From contig CAJUSZ010000007.1 of assembly GCA_910589425.1 (NCBI GenBank), positions 30,265 through 94,264 of the forward strand: a stretch of DNA of 64,000 nt. The letters run 5' to 3'. The stretch comes from an uncultured Muribaculaceae bacterium. Lineage in GTDB: Bacteria > Bacteroidota > Bacteroidia > Bacteroidales > Muribaculaceae. The position numbers were made by a program, and so were the translations under genes. Under the pieces are notes generated by a model that saw nothing but the letters and a program-made list of their open reading frames with translations, did not search any database and had not been told where the DNA came from. Shown here piece after piece: positions 1 through 7,883 of this stretch (positions within the stretch are counted from its first letter, which is position 1; each line of letters opens with the position of its first letter).

Positions 1-387
1 GCAGTCGTGGAATGTCCATACGACCGGGCCTCCCCAGCTGCACAGCCAGTCGAAAAGCCGGGGATAGTTGAGATAATATCCGTGGATGTTGTGGAGATGG
101 ATCAGGTCGGGCTTGAGATGGTCGAGGCGTCTCAGAAATTCCTTGGTCGGCCCGGCCGACCCCAATCCGTGGCGGTCGAGCAGGCGGGTGATCAGCCCGT
201 GGCGCCATGAGTCCGCCTTCGATCCTATCCGGATCAGCCCCGATCTGCTGCGGGGATGGTTGCGCCCGTAGGCTATCCATGACTCCCATCCGCTGGCGAT
301 CGCGAGATCCCCTATTCCGTCCGCTATCCTGCCTACAGAGCCGGAAGCAGCCACGGTGTTGATCTGGATCAGTCTGCCGGATTTCAT
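1..387 (-). CDS. Glycosyltransferase, N-terminal part (runs off left edge)
   Basis: This is the first 129 codons of a gene that continues beyond the window. The product starts MKSGRLIQINTVAASGSVGR and contains PDLIHLHNIHGYY followed by VVWTFHDC, a pattern typical of the N-terminal domain of GT4-type (GT-B fold) glycosyltransferases in Bacteroidales capsule loci. It begins 4 bp after the stop of the acetyltransferase gene, so it is the next gene of the capsule operon. The sugar donor and acceptor cannot be told from the sequence. The ATG at 387 is a natural start because the Rossmann-type beta strand follows at once. Confidence 0.8.
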   Translation of the reverse strand, partial: MKSGRLIQINTVAASGSVGRIADGIGDLAIASGWESWIAYGRNHPRSRSGLIRIGSKADSWRHGLITRLLDRHGLGSAGPTKEFLRRLDHLKPDLIHLHNIHGYYLNYPRLFDWLCSWGGPVVWTFHDC

Positions 388-391
388 GGAT

Positions 392-886
392 CTATCTCTT
401 TTTGATGAATCTTGCCGGGACTCCGCCCCATATCTCGAATTCAGGTATGTCGGATGCCACCACAGCTCCGGCCGCCACCATAGCTCCGTGTCCGATGCGG
501 CTGCCTCCGAGGATCGTGGCTCCGACCCCTATCCACACGCCGTCGCCGACCGTGATGTCCTTGCCATATCCATCCCCGGCGCATTTCACTGTAGAGGCTG
601 GATTCATCTTGTGTGATCCGGTGGCGAACGTTACCCTCGACGATATGTCGCAGTCCTGTCCGATCCTGACAGTGGTTCCTGCGGCTCCGGCTATCATGGT
701 CTCGTCGCCGATGAAGGAATCTTTTCCCACACTGAGCCGTGTCCCCTGAACGCGCACACGCATCATCCTGACGCCGTCGGCCACTGAATGTCCGGCCTGC
801 CGGAGCAGGAATCGTTTGAAAGCCGCCATCCTTGCGGGAGAAGGGGGCAGAATCATGAAGATGAGGTTGATTATATAGTTCAGCAT
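392..886 (-). CDS. Hexapeptide-repeat acyltransferase (putative colanic-acid/capsule O-acetyltransferase)
   Basis: The 164-residue product has a hydrophobic N-terminus (MLNYIINLIFMILPPS) and then left-handed beta-helix hexapeptide repeats such as VGDGVWIGVGATILGGSRIG, ending with the GGVPARFIKK motif common in Maa/WbbJ-type acetyltransferases. It probably O- or N-acetylates a sugar of the capsule repeat unit with acetyl-CoA in the cytoplasm. The reading frame is open further upstream, but the ATG at 886 overlaps the stop of the preceding glycosyltransferase by one base (TGATG), which fits translational coupling and matches where the family usually begins. Confidence 0.85.
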   Translation of the reverse strand: MLNYIINLIFMILPPSPARMAAFKRFLLRQAGHSVADGVRMMRVRVQGTRLSVGKDSFIGDETMIAGAAGTTVRIGQDCDISSRVTFATGSHKMNPASTVKCAGDGYGKDITVGDGVWIGVGATILGGSRIGHGAMVAAGAVVASDIPEFEIWGGVPARFIKKR

Positions 887-2025
887 CAGTCGGGGGAGCA
901 GGGGCCGTCGTTGAAAGGAATCGGGTCGCCTTCTCTTACGGCATTTGAGAGTTTTACAAATCTTTGCGCGGCCGAGGCGGGCGACCACATATCCCTGATG
1001 GTTCTGTAGGCATTGAATCCGAGCCACATCCTCACGTCCGCATTCTCGACCGCTTCTGCCGATTTGCGGATCAGATCCGACAGATCGCCGCTCCGGAAAA
1101 GAATCCCGTTGTGTCCATCCTTGATCAGCCAGGGCGCGCATCCGGTCTGATCGGAAGCGATGACGGCGCATCCTCGGGACATGGCCTCGTTGACCACTGC
1201 GCCCCAGCCCTCACGCCTGCCGCTGGTGAAGAGGAAGATGTCGGCCTCGCTCATTTTCTGCATCAGCCCGGAATTGCGAAGGTTTCCGCAAAGGGTTATC
1301 TCTTTGTCGAGGTTCAGTCTCTTTATTGTATCCGCCAATGACTCTTTCATCTCGCCCGCTCCGTAAATATCCATCTTGAATTTTACTCCGGATTTCGCGA
1401 GTGATTCCGCAAAGCGGACGGCCATGTCGGGGCGTTTCAGTTTTATCAGATTGCCGCACCACATTATCCTGAGCGTCTTCCCTCCTCTTGATTTATGCAG
1501 CTGTGCCGGCGTGTCATACTCAGGCACGTCCGTGAAATATCCCCATTTGAACATACCGAGTGGGAATGACCGGAAGAGTCTCATGTCGGCCGCCGCGAAA
1601 GCCCCTGCGTTCAGTCTGAAAAGCGGCGCTCCGTGCCAATGACGGTGGTAATGCCAGAAATGGCGTATGAGCCGTGGGGAAAGAATATTGAGGATTCCGC
1701 GTTTGAGCCATCGTTCGCCGTATTCGAATGTGATCCGTCCTGCATCAAGACGCCTGTCTATCCATTCGTAGGGATAGATCCCGCCGTAGACCGCCACATC
1801 TGCCTGTATGAAGGCCTCCCTCGCTGCCTGACGGGCATCCTCGTTTTCCCAGGCCTTTATCAGCCACTCTGGCCTGGAAAAATCGGGTTTACCGCTTTTT
1901 TTGATGAACGATCCAGGGATCGGCTCCATCTCGATGAAGCGGTAGTCGCCGCCGGTGATCCTGAATAGCTCCGCAGCGACGGGGTATTGGTGGTGGTTGA
2001 GGAAATTGGATAGGAAGACTATCAT
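886..2025 (-). CDS. Glycosyltransferase family 4 protein
   Basis: The 379-residue product begins MIVFLSNFLNHHQYPVAAEL and has a GT-B C-terminal half with MWCGNLIKLKRPDM, FKMDIYGAGEM and the retaining-transferase signature around EGWGAVVNEAMSRGCAVIAS. It should transfer a sugar from a nucleotide donor to the lipid-linked capsule intermediate at the inner face of the membrane. Its start overlaps the stop of the polymerase-like gene by 4 bp (ATGA). The donor specificity is unknown. Confidence 0.87.
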   Translation of the reverse strand: MIVFLSNFLNHHQYPVAAELFRITGGDYRFIEMEPIPGSFIKKSGKPDFSRPEWLIKAWENEDARQAAREAFIQADVAVYGGIYPYEWIDRRLDAGRITFEYGERWLKRGILNILSPRLIRHFWHYHRHWHGAPLFRLNAGAFAAADMRLFRSFPLGMFKWGYFTDVPEYDTPAQLHKSRGGKTLRIMWCGNLIKLKRPDMAVRFAESLAKSGVKFKMDIYGAGEMKESLADTIKRLNLDKEITLCGNLRNSGLMQKMSEADIFLFTSGRREGWGAVVNEAMSRGCAVIASDQTGCAPWLIKDGHNGILFRSGDLSDLIRKSAEAVENADVRMWLGFNAYRTIRDMWSPASAAQRFVKLSNAVREGDPIPFNDGPCSPD

Positions 2026-3341
2026 CGCACTCTGAGGTTATTGGGATGGCGCGGCAGATTATGCTTCTTATTCGACCGACGGCTTTTTGCCAGTCTTGCA
2101 AGAGAATATCCATTGCCGAGAAGCAGCCAGAAAAGATAGCAGAGATAGCTTCCTCCGGCATAGATATACCCCTCGATGACAAAATGCACAATAAAAACGG
2201 ACAGCAGCGCCGCTATCAGCGTCGCGTCGCGGTTAGTCGGCCCGGCGATCTTGCATAGGCGGAAGAAAGTGCCGAGTACCATCCATCCGACCACGATCAG
2301 TCCGGCCACTCCGGTCATAGAAAGCACCGCGAGCCAGGAGCTTCCAGGCTCGTTGATGCCGTTGGCCGGATTATAGTCGTCTGTGTTGGCTATATCCATG
2401 GAGGCGAATCCAATTCCGAACACAGGATTCGCTGAGAATTCGTTGATCCGGTTTCCCCATTTTTCCTCTCTGGAGGCGAACATGCTTCCGGCATTCAGAT
2501 TGTTTTCCTGCTTCTGGATCATTCCGGAAGCGAGCGGCATGTAGAGCGGTGCGAAAGCGAAGGCGATGATAATGAGGATGATCAATGAATTGGCTATGCT
2601 CGAGAACTTGTGTCTGTTGTTGAGAAACAGGGCGACGGCTATTCCTCCGACAGCCGCGGCAAGCGATCCGCGGGATGCGCTGAGCAGCAATGCTCCCACG
2701 CAGCCGATGAGCAACGCTGTCTTTGCGATGATCCTCGGCATGTTCTGTCCGGGTTTCATGAGCTTGCAGGTCATGTAGACTGACGCTACGCCGCTAAGCG
2801 GGCCGAGTATCATGGAGTGGGTTGTAAGCCCTCCGAATGTTCCGGCCTCCGACAGATCCACATTGGAATAGTTCTGTTCGAATCTCATGAAGTTAAGCCC
2901 TAAGAAATAGCATATCGCCGAACCGATGGCAACGGCCACGAGGATCCACAAGGTGTAGTATGCTATCTTTCCCCGGTAGACAATGAGCGGGCGCGACTGG
3001 GAAAGAGGAAACACACTCATGATCACGAGTGTGAAAAGCGCAAGTCTCACCCAAGGGGAGAACAGTTCGTCGGGCGAGCCGACGAGAATGCTTATGGAGC
3101 ATACGGCCAGCAGAATAAGAGCCGGTACGGAAAGAGATCTCAACCGGATTAGCGAATAGGCTGATCCGGTCATCAGTATGGCATAGTAGGCTGCGTCTGA
3201 ATCAGGAATGAAGCCGAGTATGCGGCTCATCGGGACGATGGCCATAAGCATCGCGAGCATTATCCCGAACGCTCCCAGAAATTTGTCGATGATTGTCTGG
3301 TCGCCCGTAAACGGATGATAGAGGATGTTACGCTGATTCAT
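2022..3341 (-). CDS. O-antigen polymerase/ligase-like membrane protein (Wzy candidate 1)
   Basis: The 439-residue product is hydrophobic with about 10-12 predicted membrane segments. It carries an LLLSASRGSLAAAVGG segment resembling the SRG region of the Wzy_C (O-antigen ligase/polymerase) family, followed by a large loop with NPVFGIGFASMD. It most likely polymerises undecaprenyl-linked repeat units on the periplasmic side. It overlaps both neighbours by 4 bp. Polymerases are poorly conserved, so the exact role (polymerase or ligase) is inferred from family resemblance and from its place between the second polymerase-like gene and a glycosyltransferase. Confidence 0.8.
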   Translation of the reverse strand: MNQRNILYHPFTGDQTIIDKFLGAFGIMLAMLMAIVPMSRILGFIPDSDAAYYAILMTGSAYSLIRLRSLSVPALILLAVCSISILVGSPDELFSPWVRLALFTLVIMSVFPLSQSRPLIVYRGKIAYYTLWILVAVAIGSAICYFLGLNFMRFEQNYSNVDLSEAGTFGGLTTHSMILGPLSGVASVYMTCKLMKPGQNMPRIIAKTALLIGCVGALLLSASRGSLAAAVGGIAVALFLNNRHKFSSIANSLIILIIIAFAFAPLYMPLASGMIQKQENNLNAGSMFASREEKWGNRINEFSANPVFGIGFASMDIANTDDYNPANGINEPGSSWLAVLSMTGVAGLIVVGWMVLGTFFRLCKIAGPTNRDATLIAALLSVFIVHFVIEGYIYAGGSYLCYLFWLLLGNGYSLARLAKSRRSNKKHNLPRHPNNLRVR

Positions 3342-4486
3342 CTCTTTTCAGTTCGTTTCATTGCGATAAGGAATCCGAAGGCAATCCATATCTGCATGCA
3401 CTTCACTCCCGGGCCGAAAGGCGCGCTGGCTTCGAACAGGCAGTTGATGGCGCCGATCCAGAACAGGGAGAAAGCGATGCGCCCGATCGTGCCGCTGGGA
3501 CGCATGGTCATGACACCGACACGGCATACAAGCGAGATGAGGATTCCTCCTCCGATGATGCCGTATTGGATTATGGCCGCGATCGGGAAGCAGTCGAGAT
3601 ATTCACAACCCTTTCCCGCTATCCAGTGATTGCTGCCCATCGTTGAGAGCTGGAGTCCTATGAGCGACAGCCGTCTTGAGAAAAACAGGTCGGGGTCGTC
3701 AATAGGTCTTGAGGCGAACAGCATGCGGTTTATCACGAAATCCCTCAGCGGGCCGATGATGATTACGGCCAGAGAAAGGGCTAAGATGATGCATGCTGCC
3801 AATATACGCTTCCGTTTCTCGCGGAGCGTCGTTATGAAGTATACCGTAGAGAAAAGAAAGCACAGATAGACGGCGCGCGAGCGGAGCATGAAGATGCACA
3901 CCGACAGAATAGCCGCCAGGATCCATATCCACACCTGACGCCGGCGGCTGCCCTCTTCTCGCGTGAATATGCCGAACAGCAGGGCGCTCAGAAGAATGAA
4001 GGCCACGGAGTTTCTGAATGGATATCCGTTGGTCAGAAGCGAATAGTTCACTTCCGGGAAATAGACGGCGCATTCATACACGCCGACGGCTGCCGCTGCG
4101 CCCATGATGGCGATGGCCAGATGGCGCATAATGCTTTCAGACATATAGTTGCGTGCGAAGACGTAGGAAGTGCTGGTCAGGAAAAGTGCGATGAAAATGT
4201 TATACAGATCCAGCCCGACGAAACGGTCGCCTGTGGCATGTTGCATGGTGAGGCAATATGCCGCGAAAACCGCGGTCGGGATATAGAAGAAACGCAGCCG
4301 CCGCGACAGGAATTCCCCCGGATGCTTGAACAGCATCCATCCGAATGGTGCGATCCATGTCAGCTTGAGGTAGAAATCCATGCCGCTCTCCACGATCCCG
4401 GGTATCTGGGATAGGATGGAAAGCAGCGTCGCCGATATAAATAGGGCGACAGCCACGCTGGATCGGGTCTTGTCAGCAACAGGCAT
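3338..4486 (-). CDS. Multi-pass membrane protein, second polymerase/ligase-like protein of the capsule operon
   Basis: The 382-residue product has about ten hydrophobic segments. A stretch FMLRSRAVYLCFLFS resembles the SR-containing helix of O-antigen polymerases and ligases, and a loop has IAGKGCEYLDCFP. It lies directly upstream of the more typical polymerase-like gene, so the operon holds two such proteins. One may be the Wzy polymerase and the other a ligase or a second polymerase. The start overlaps the end of the flippase gene by 14 bp. The family call is weaker than for its neighbour. Confidence 0.65.
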   Translation of the reverse strand: MPVADKTRSSVAVALFISATLLSILSQIPGIVESGMDFYLKLTWIAPFGWMLFKHPGEFLSRRLRFFYIPTAVFAAYCLTMQHATGDRFVGLDLYNIFIALFLTSTSYVFARNYMSESIMRHLAIAIMGAAAAVGVYECAVYFPEVNYSLLTNGYPFRNSVAFILLSALLFGIFTREEGSRRRQVWIWILAAILSVCIFMLRSRAVYLCFLFSTVYFITTLREKRKRILAACIILALSLAVIIIGPLRDFVINRMLFASRPIDDPDLFFSRRLSLIGLQLSTMGSNHWIAGKGCEYLDCFPIAAIIQYGIIGGGILISLVCRVGVMTMRPSGTIGRIAFSLFWIGAINCLFEASAPFGPGVKCMQIWIAFGFLIAMKRTEKR

Positions 4487-5777
4487 GGGCGGAGTCGGTT
4501 TTTTGTAGGGAAGAGGAGAGCCAGAGCGATATAAGGAATACCGCCGCGGCCACGTCGAACGCGATGGCGTAGGCCATGGCTCCCTGGATTGCGCCGTCCG
4601 ATGTCAGCAGCCACCATGAGAGCAGGAGCAGGACGGCGTCTTGCGCCACGCGGCATCCGAAAAGAAGCCAGTTGAGTCCGCGTGCTATCAGTTCCGAATA
4701 GAACACGTTGGAGCAGCTTATGAATATAGTGGCTATCGTCATCACCCGCAGCACTCCTCCCATCTCCTTGAACGTCGGGCCGTAGAAACCGGCTATCCAT
4801 CCTGCGAGCAGGGATATGACCGCAAACGGCACAAGGGTGCTGATCAGATTCACTCCCAGCATTGTTCTCAGTGTGTGGGAATGTCTGTCCCTGTTTCCCA
4901 CACTCGCGCTGAGATGCGACAGGATCACATTGTTGAGAAGCACGGGGATGAAAGTTATTATGCCGATCCATTGGGAGGTGGCGGTGTATATGCCCACCTG
5001 ACCGACGGATGAGAATTTTGTCAGAAGAATGACCGCCCCCCAGTTGCAGAGCGTGTAGTTGAGTTCCTGCACCGCGATAGGGAAAGAAAATGCTATCAGT
5101 TTTTTTCTGCATCTATAGCTGCGCTGATCCTTAAGAGAGCGTAGCTTCTTCCTTATATTCACATGATTGAGAATGACGTTGAGGGCTTGCGACGCAAGCA
5201 GCGAGGCGAACGCTCCGTCAAGTCCGAATCCCCATGTCAGAGGGGCGCATGAGAGAAGCATGAGCGCTCCGGAGATTACGTTGTTGCGGGCGATCAGACT
5301 GAAGCATCCGAAGCCTGCGAGAATGCCGTTTTGGGTGGTGTTCAGAGCCTTGCAGACTATGATCAGTCCGAGTACCCTGAACGCCTGCGATAGAGACGGA
5401 GTGCCGAGGAAAGCAGACAGCGGTTCGGCCGCGAGAAACATCGCCGCAGCGAGCGCCGCGCTGAATGCCAGCGTTATCCGCATTGCCTCTTGAGCGATGG
5501 CTCTGATATTCCGTGGTTCGGACACGAGCGCGTTGGCTATGAATTTTGTCGAGGAGACGCCCAGCCCGAATGTGGCGAAGCCGGCTATGTAGAGCATGGT
5601 GGTCTTGACCAGCCCATATTCGCCGTAGAGATCCCTTCCGAGGAAACGTGCGATGACGATTCCCGACAGCAGAAGCAACCCGTAGCCAAGTCCGTTGCCG
5701 CACACGGCCCACAGCGAGTCGCGTGCGAGCTGGCTCTTGCTCAGACGGCTGAATAATGTCTTGATGGAGAAAGTCAA
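4473..5777 (-). CDS. wzx: Wzx-type polysaccharide flippase (MATE/MVF superfamily)
   Basis: The 434-residue product has about 12 membrane segments. Its N-terminus, with SLWAVCGNGLGYGLLLLSG and then FLGRDLYGEYGLVKTTMLYI, is typical of the polysaccharide biosynthesis flippase family that moves undecaprenyl-linked repeat units across the inner membrane. The only start before the first membrane helix is a TTG at 5777, because the frame is closed by a TGA at 5807-5805. The gene follows ugd after 38 bp and overlaps the next membrane protein gene. Confidence 0.85.
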   Translation of the reverse strand: MTFSIKTLFSRLSKSQLARDSLWAVCGNGLGYGLLLLSGIVIARFLGRDLYGEYGLVKTTMLYIAGFATFGLGVSSTKFIANALVSEPRNIRAIAQEAMRITLAFSAALAAAMFLAAEPLSAFLGTPSLSQAFRVLGLIIVCKALNTTQNGILAGFGCFSLIARNNVISGALMLLSCAPLTWGFGLDGAFASLLASQALNVILNHVNIRKKLRSLKDQRSYRCRKKLIAFSFPIAVQELNYTLCNWGAVILLTKFSSVGQVGIYTATSQWIGIITFIPVLLNNVILSHLSASVGNRDRHSHTLRTMLGVNLISTLVPFAVISLLAGWIAGFYGPTFKEMGGVLRVMTIATIFISCSNVFYSELIARGLNWLLFGCRVAQDAVLLLLSWWLLTSDGAIQGAMAYAIAFDVAAAVFLISLWLSSSLQKTDSAHACC

Positions 5778-5815
5778 TTGCGTGGTGTTAGCGCTTTTAT
5801 TGCGTCAGTATAGCG

Positions 5816-7126
5816 TCAGCCGATCTTGTCGTAGACAAATCCTGCCTCCCGGAGATACTCGGCGTCATAGATGTTACGCCCGTCCACGATCAAGGGATGC
5901 TTCATCGTGCGTTTAAGCACAGGCAGGGAGGGCATGCGGAACTGTTTCCATTCGGTTACAAGGAGCAGGGCATCGGCATCGACGGCCGCGTCATACATGT
6001 CGGTGGCATACTCCACCCGGTCGCCGATTCTTCTCCGGCATTCATCCATAGCCACCGGATCGAATACCCGGACCGCGGCTCCGGCCTCGCGCAGACGGTC
6101 GATGAGTACAAGTGCCGGCGCTTCGCGCATGTCGTCGGTCTCGGGCTTGAATGCCAGCCCCCAGAGAGCGATGCGTTTCCCGTTCAGATCTCCGTCGAAG
6201 TGTTTCAGCAGTTTCTTGAAAAGGATCTCTTTCTGCGAGGCGTTGACCTCCTCCACGGCACGCAGCACGCGCATGTCGTAGCCGGCCTGGCTGGCCGACT
6301 TGATAAGCGCCTTTACATCTTTGGGGAAGCATGAGCCTCCGTAGCCGCAACCGGCATAAAGGAATTTCTTGCCTATGCGGGTGTCGGATCCGATCCCCTT
6401 GCGCACCATGTTGACATCGGCCCCTACCAGCTCGCAGAGATTGGCTATGTCGTTCATGAACGAAATGCGTGTGGCGAGCATCGAGTTGGCCGCATATTTT
6501 ATCATTTCAGCCGACGGAATGTCGGTGAATATCATCCTGTCGCTGACCACCATAAACGGGCGGTAGAGGCGTTCCATGACCTTGCGGGCCTGTTCGCTCT
6601 GGGTGCCGACCACTACCCGGTCAGGGCTCATGAAGTCCTTGATCGCCGCTCCCTCCTTGAGAAATTCGGGATTGGAAGCCACATCAAAAGGAATTTTCTC
6701 ACCCCTTTTCTCAAGCTCCATGCGGATTGTCTCCCTGACCTTGGCGGCTGTCCCCACCGGAACGGTGGATTTTGTTACCAGAAGTGTGTAGCGGCCGATG
6801 TTCTGTCCGAATTCCCGCGCCACGTCGAGGACGTAGCTGAGATCGGCCGAGCCATCCTCGTCGGGCGGGGTGCCTACGGCTGAGAACACTACTTCGACGT
6901 CGGGCAGCGTCTCTGGCAGGGAAGTGGTGAAATGAAGCCTTCCAGCCTCCACGTTGCGTTTCACCATCTCCTCGAGTCCCGGTTCGTAGATTGGGATTTC
7001 CCCTTTGCGGAGACGGCCGATCTTATCCTTGTCAATATCGACGCAGGTTACGTCGACTCCCATCTCGGCGAAGCAGGCTCCGGAGACGAGTCCTACATAT
7101 CCTGTGCCGACGATCGCTATTTTCAT
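5816..7126 (-). CDS. ugd: UDP-glucose 6-dehydrogenase
   Basis: The 436-residue product begins MKIAIVGTGYVGLVSGACFA, the NAD-binding dinucleotide fold. It carries the catalytic cysteine at residue 266 in GCGYGGSCFPKD, and FKPETDDMREAPA in the C-terminal UDP-binding domain. It oxidises UDP-glucose to UDP-glucuronate with two NAD+. UDP-glucuronate here would be a precursor for an acidic capsule repeat. It sits 27 bp after the phosphatase gene and 38 bp before the flippase gene. The length is normal for the family; a UDP-ManNAc dehydrogenase is possible but less likely given the motif set. Confidence 0.93.
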   Translation of the reverse strand: MKIAIVGTGYVGLVSGACFAEMGVDVTCVDIDKDKIGRLRKGEIPIYEPGLEEMVKRNVEAGRLHFTTSLPETLPDVEVVFSAVGTPPDEDGSADLSYVLDVAREFGQNIGRYTLLVTKSTVPVGTAAKVRETIRMELEKRGEKIPFDVASNPEFLKEGAAIKDFMSPDRVVVGTQSEQARKVMERLYRPFMVVSDRMIFTDIPSAEMIKYAANSMLATRISFMNDIANLCELVGADVNMVRKGIGSDTRIGKKFLYAGCGYGGSCFPKDVKALIKSASQAGYDMRVLRAVEEVNASQKEILFKKLLKHFDGDLNGKRIALWGLAFKPETDDMREAPALVLIDRLREAGAAVRVFDPVAMDECRRRIGDRVEYATDMYDAAVDADALLLVTEWKQFRMPSLPVLKRTMKHPLIVDGRNIYDAEYLREAGFVYDKIG

Positions 7127-7153
7127 GTCAGATGTGGTTTATGGGTTTGTGTG

Positions 7154-7876
7154 TCAGGGATGTGTCTGTGGTGTCGAGAGCGAGGCGAGCGAGCCGAGAT
7201 CCTTGTCGGCGCGGATCTTCTCCTCGAAAAACCTCAGCATCGAGGCTTTGTGTATGTCGGATCCGCAGATGTCGATCATTCCCTGACGCAGAAGCCACGA
7301 CGCCCTGCGGGCGGCGTCCTGTCCGTAGATGCCGACAAGCGAGAACAGATTTGTCTGGAAGCGGATCTCCTCGGCACGCAGACTTCTGTAGTCGTCCTCT
7401 GTCATATAGCGGTAGCGCTCCGGATGGGCAAGCACCGGGAAATATCCTTTGCTCTTTATCTCCCTCAGAAGTTCGCGGAACCGCAATGGCGCGTTGACAT
7501 ACGAGGTCTCCACAAGCAGATGGTCGCCACGGTCTCCGATCGGCAGCAGATCCCCCTCTTCAAGGCGCTTCTCGAAAAGGGGATCGAGCATGTTCTCGGC
7601 GGCCAGCCGCAGCTCCACGGGCCCGGAATACGCCTCCCTGAGCTGGTTGAAACGCTGTCGGAGATCATCGGTGGCGTTGGGCATATCCTCCATTATGTGA
7701 GGCGTAAGCCACACACGGCGTATCCCGAAAGAGGCATACGCATCGAGGATCTCAAGCGACTCCCCGACGTCGGGCACTCCGTCGTCCACTCCGAACAGGA
7801 TGTGGGAATGCCAGTCTGTCATTCCGGAGAGCATGCCGGTCTGACGGATGGATCTATGATGTTTGAAAGGCCACAC
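7154..7876 (-). CDS. Capsule tyrosine-protein phosphatase, PHP type (CpsB/YwqE/Wzh family)
   Basis: The product has the metal-binding motifs of PHP-type phosphatases: DWHSHILFGVDDG near the N-terminus, LAHPERY in the middle and CGSDIH near the end. Such enzymes dephosphorylate the tyrosine-rich tail of the neighbouring Wzc-type kinase and so cycle capsule assembly. I chose a GTG at 7876, which gives MWPFKHH at the N-terminus and starts 7 bp after the kinase stop. The frame is open to 7915, which would overlap the kinase gene, and an ATG at 7834 is also possible. Confidence 0.88.
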   Translation of the reverse strand: MWPFKHHRSIRQTGMLSGMTDWHSHILFGVDDGVPDVGESLEILDAYASFGIRRVWLTPHIMEDMPNATDDLRQRFNQLREAYSGPVELRLAAENMLDPLFEKRLEEGDLLPIGDRGDHLLVETSYVNAPLRFRELLREIKSKGYFPVLAHPERYRYMTEDDYRSLRAEEIRFQTNLFSLVGIYGQDAARRASWLLRQGMIDICGSDIHKASMLRFFEEKIRADKDLGSLASLSTPQTHP

Positions 7877-7883
7877 GGTTAGA

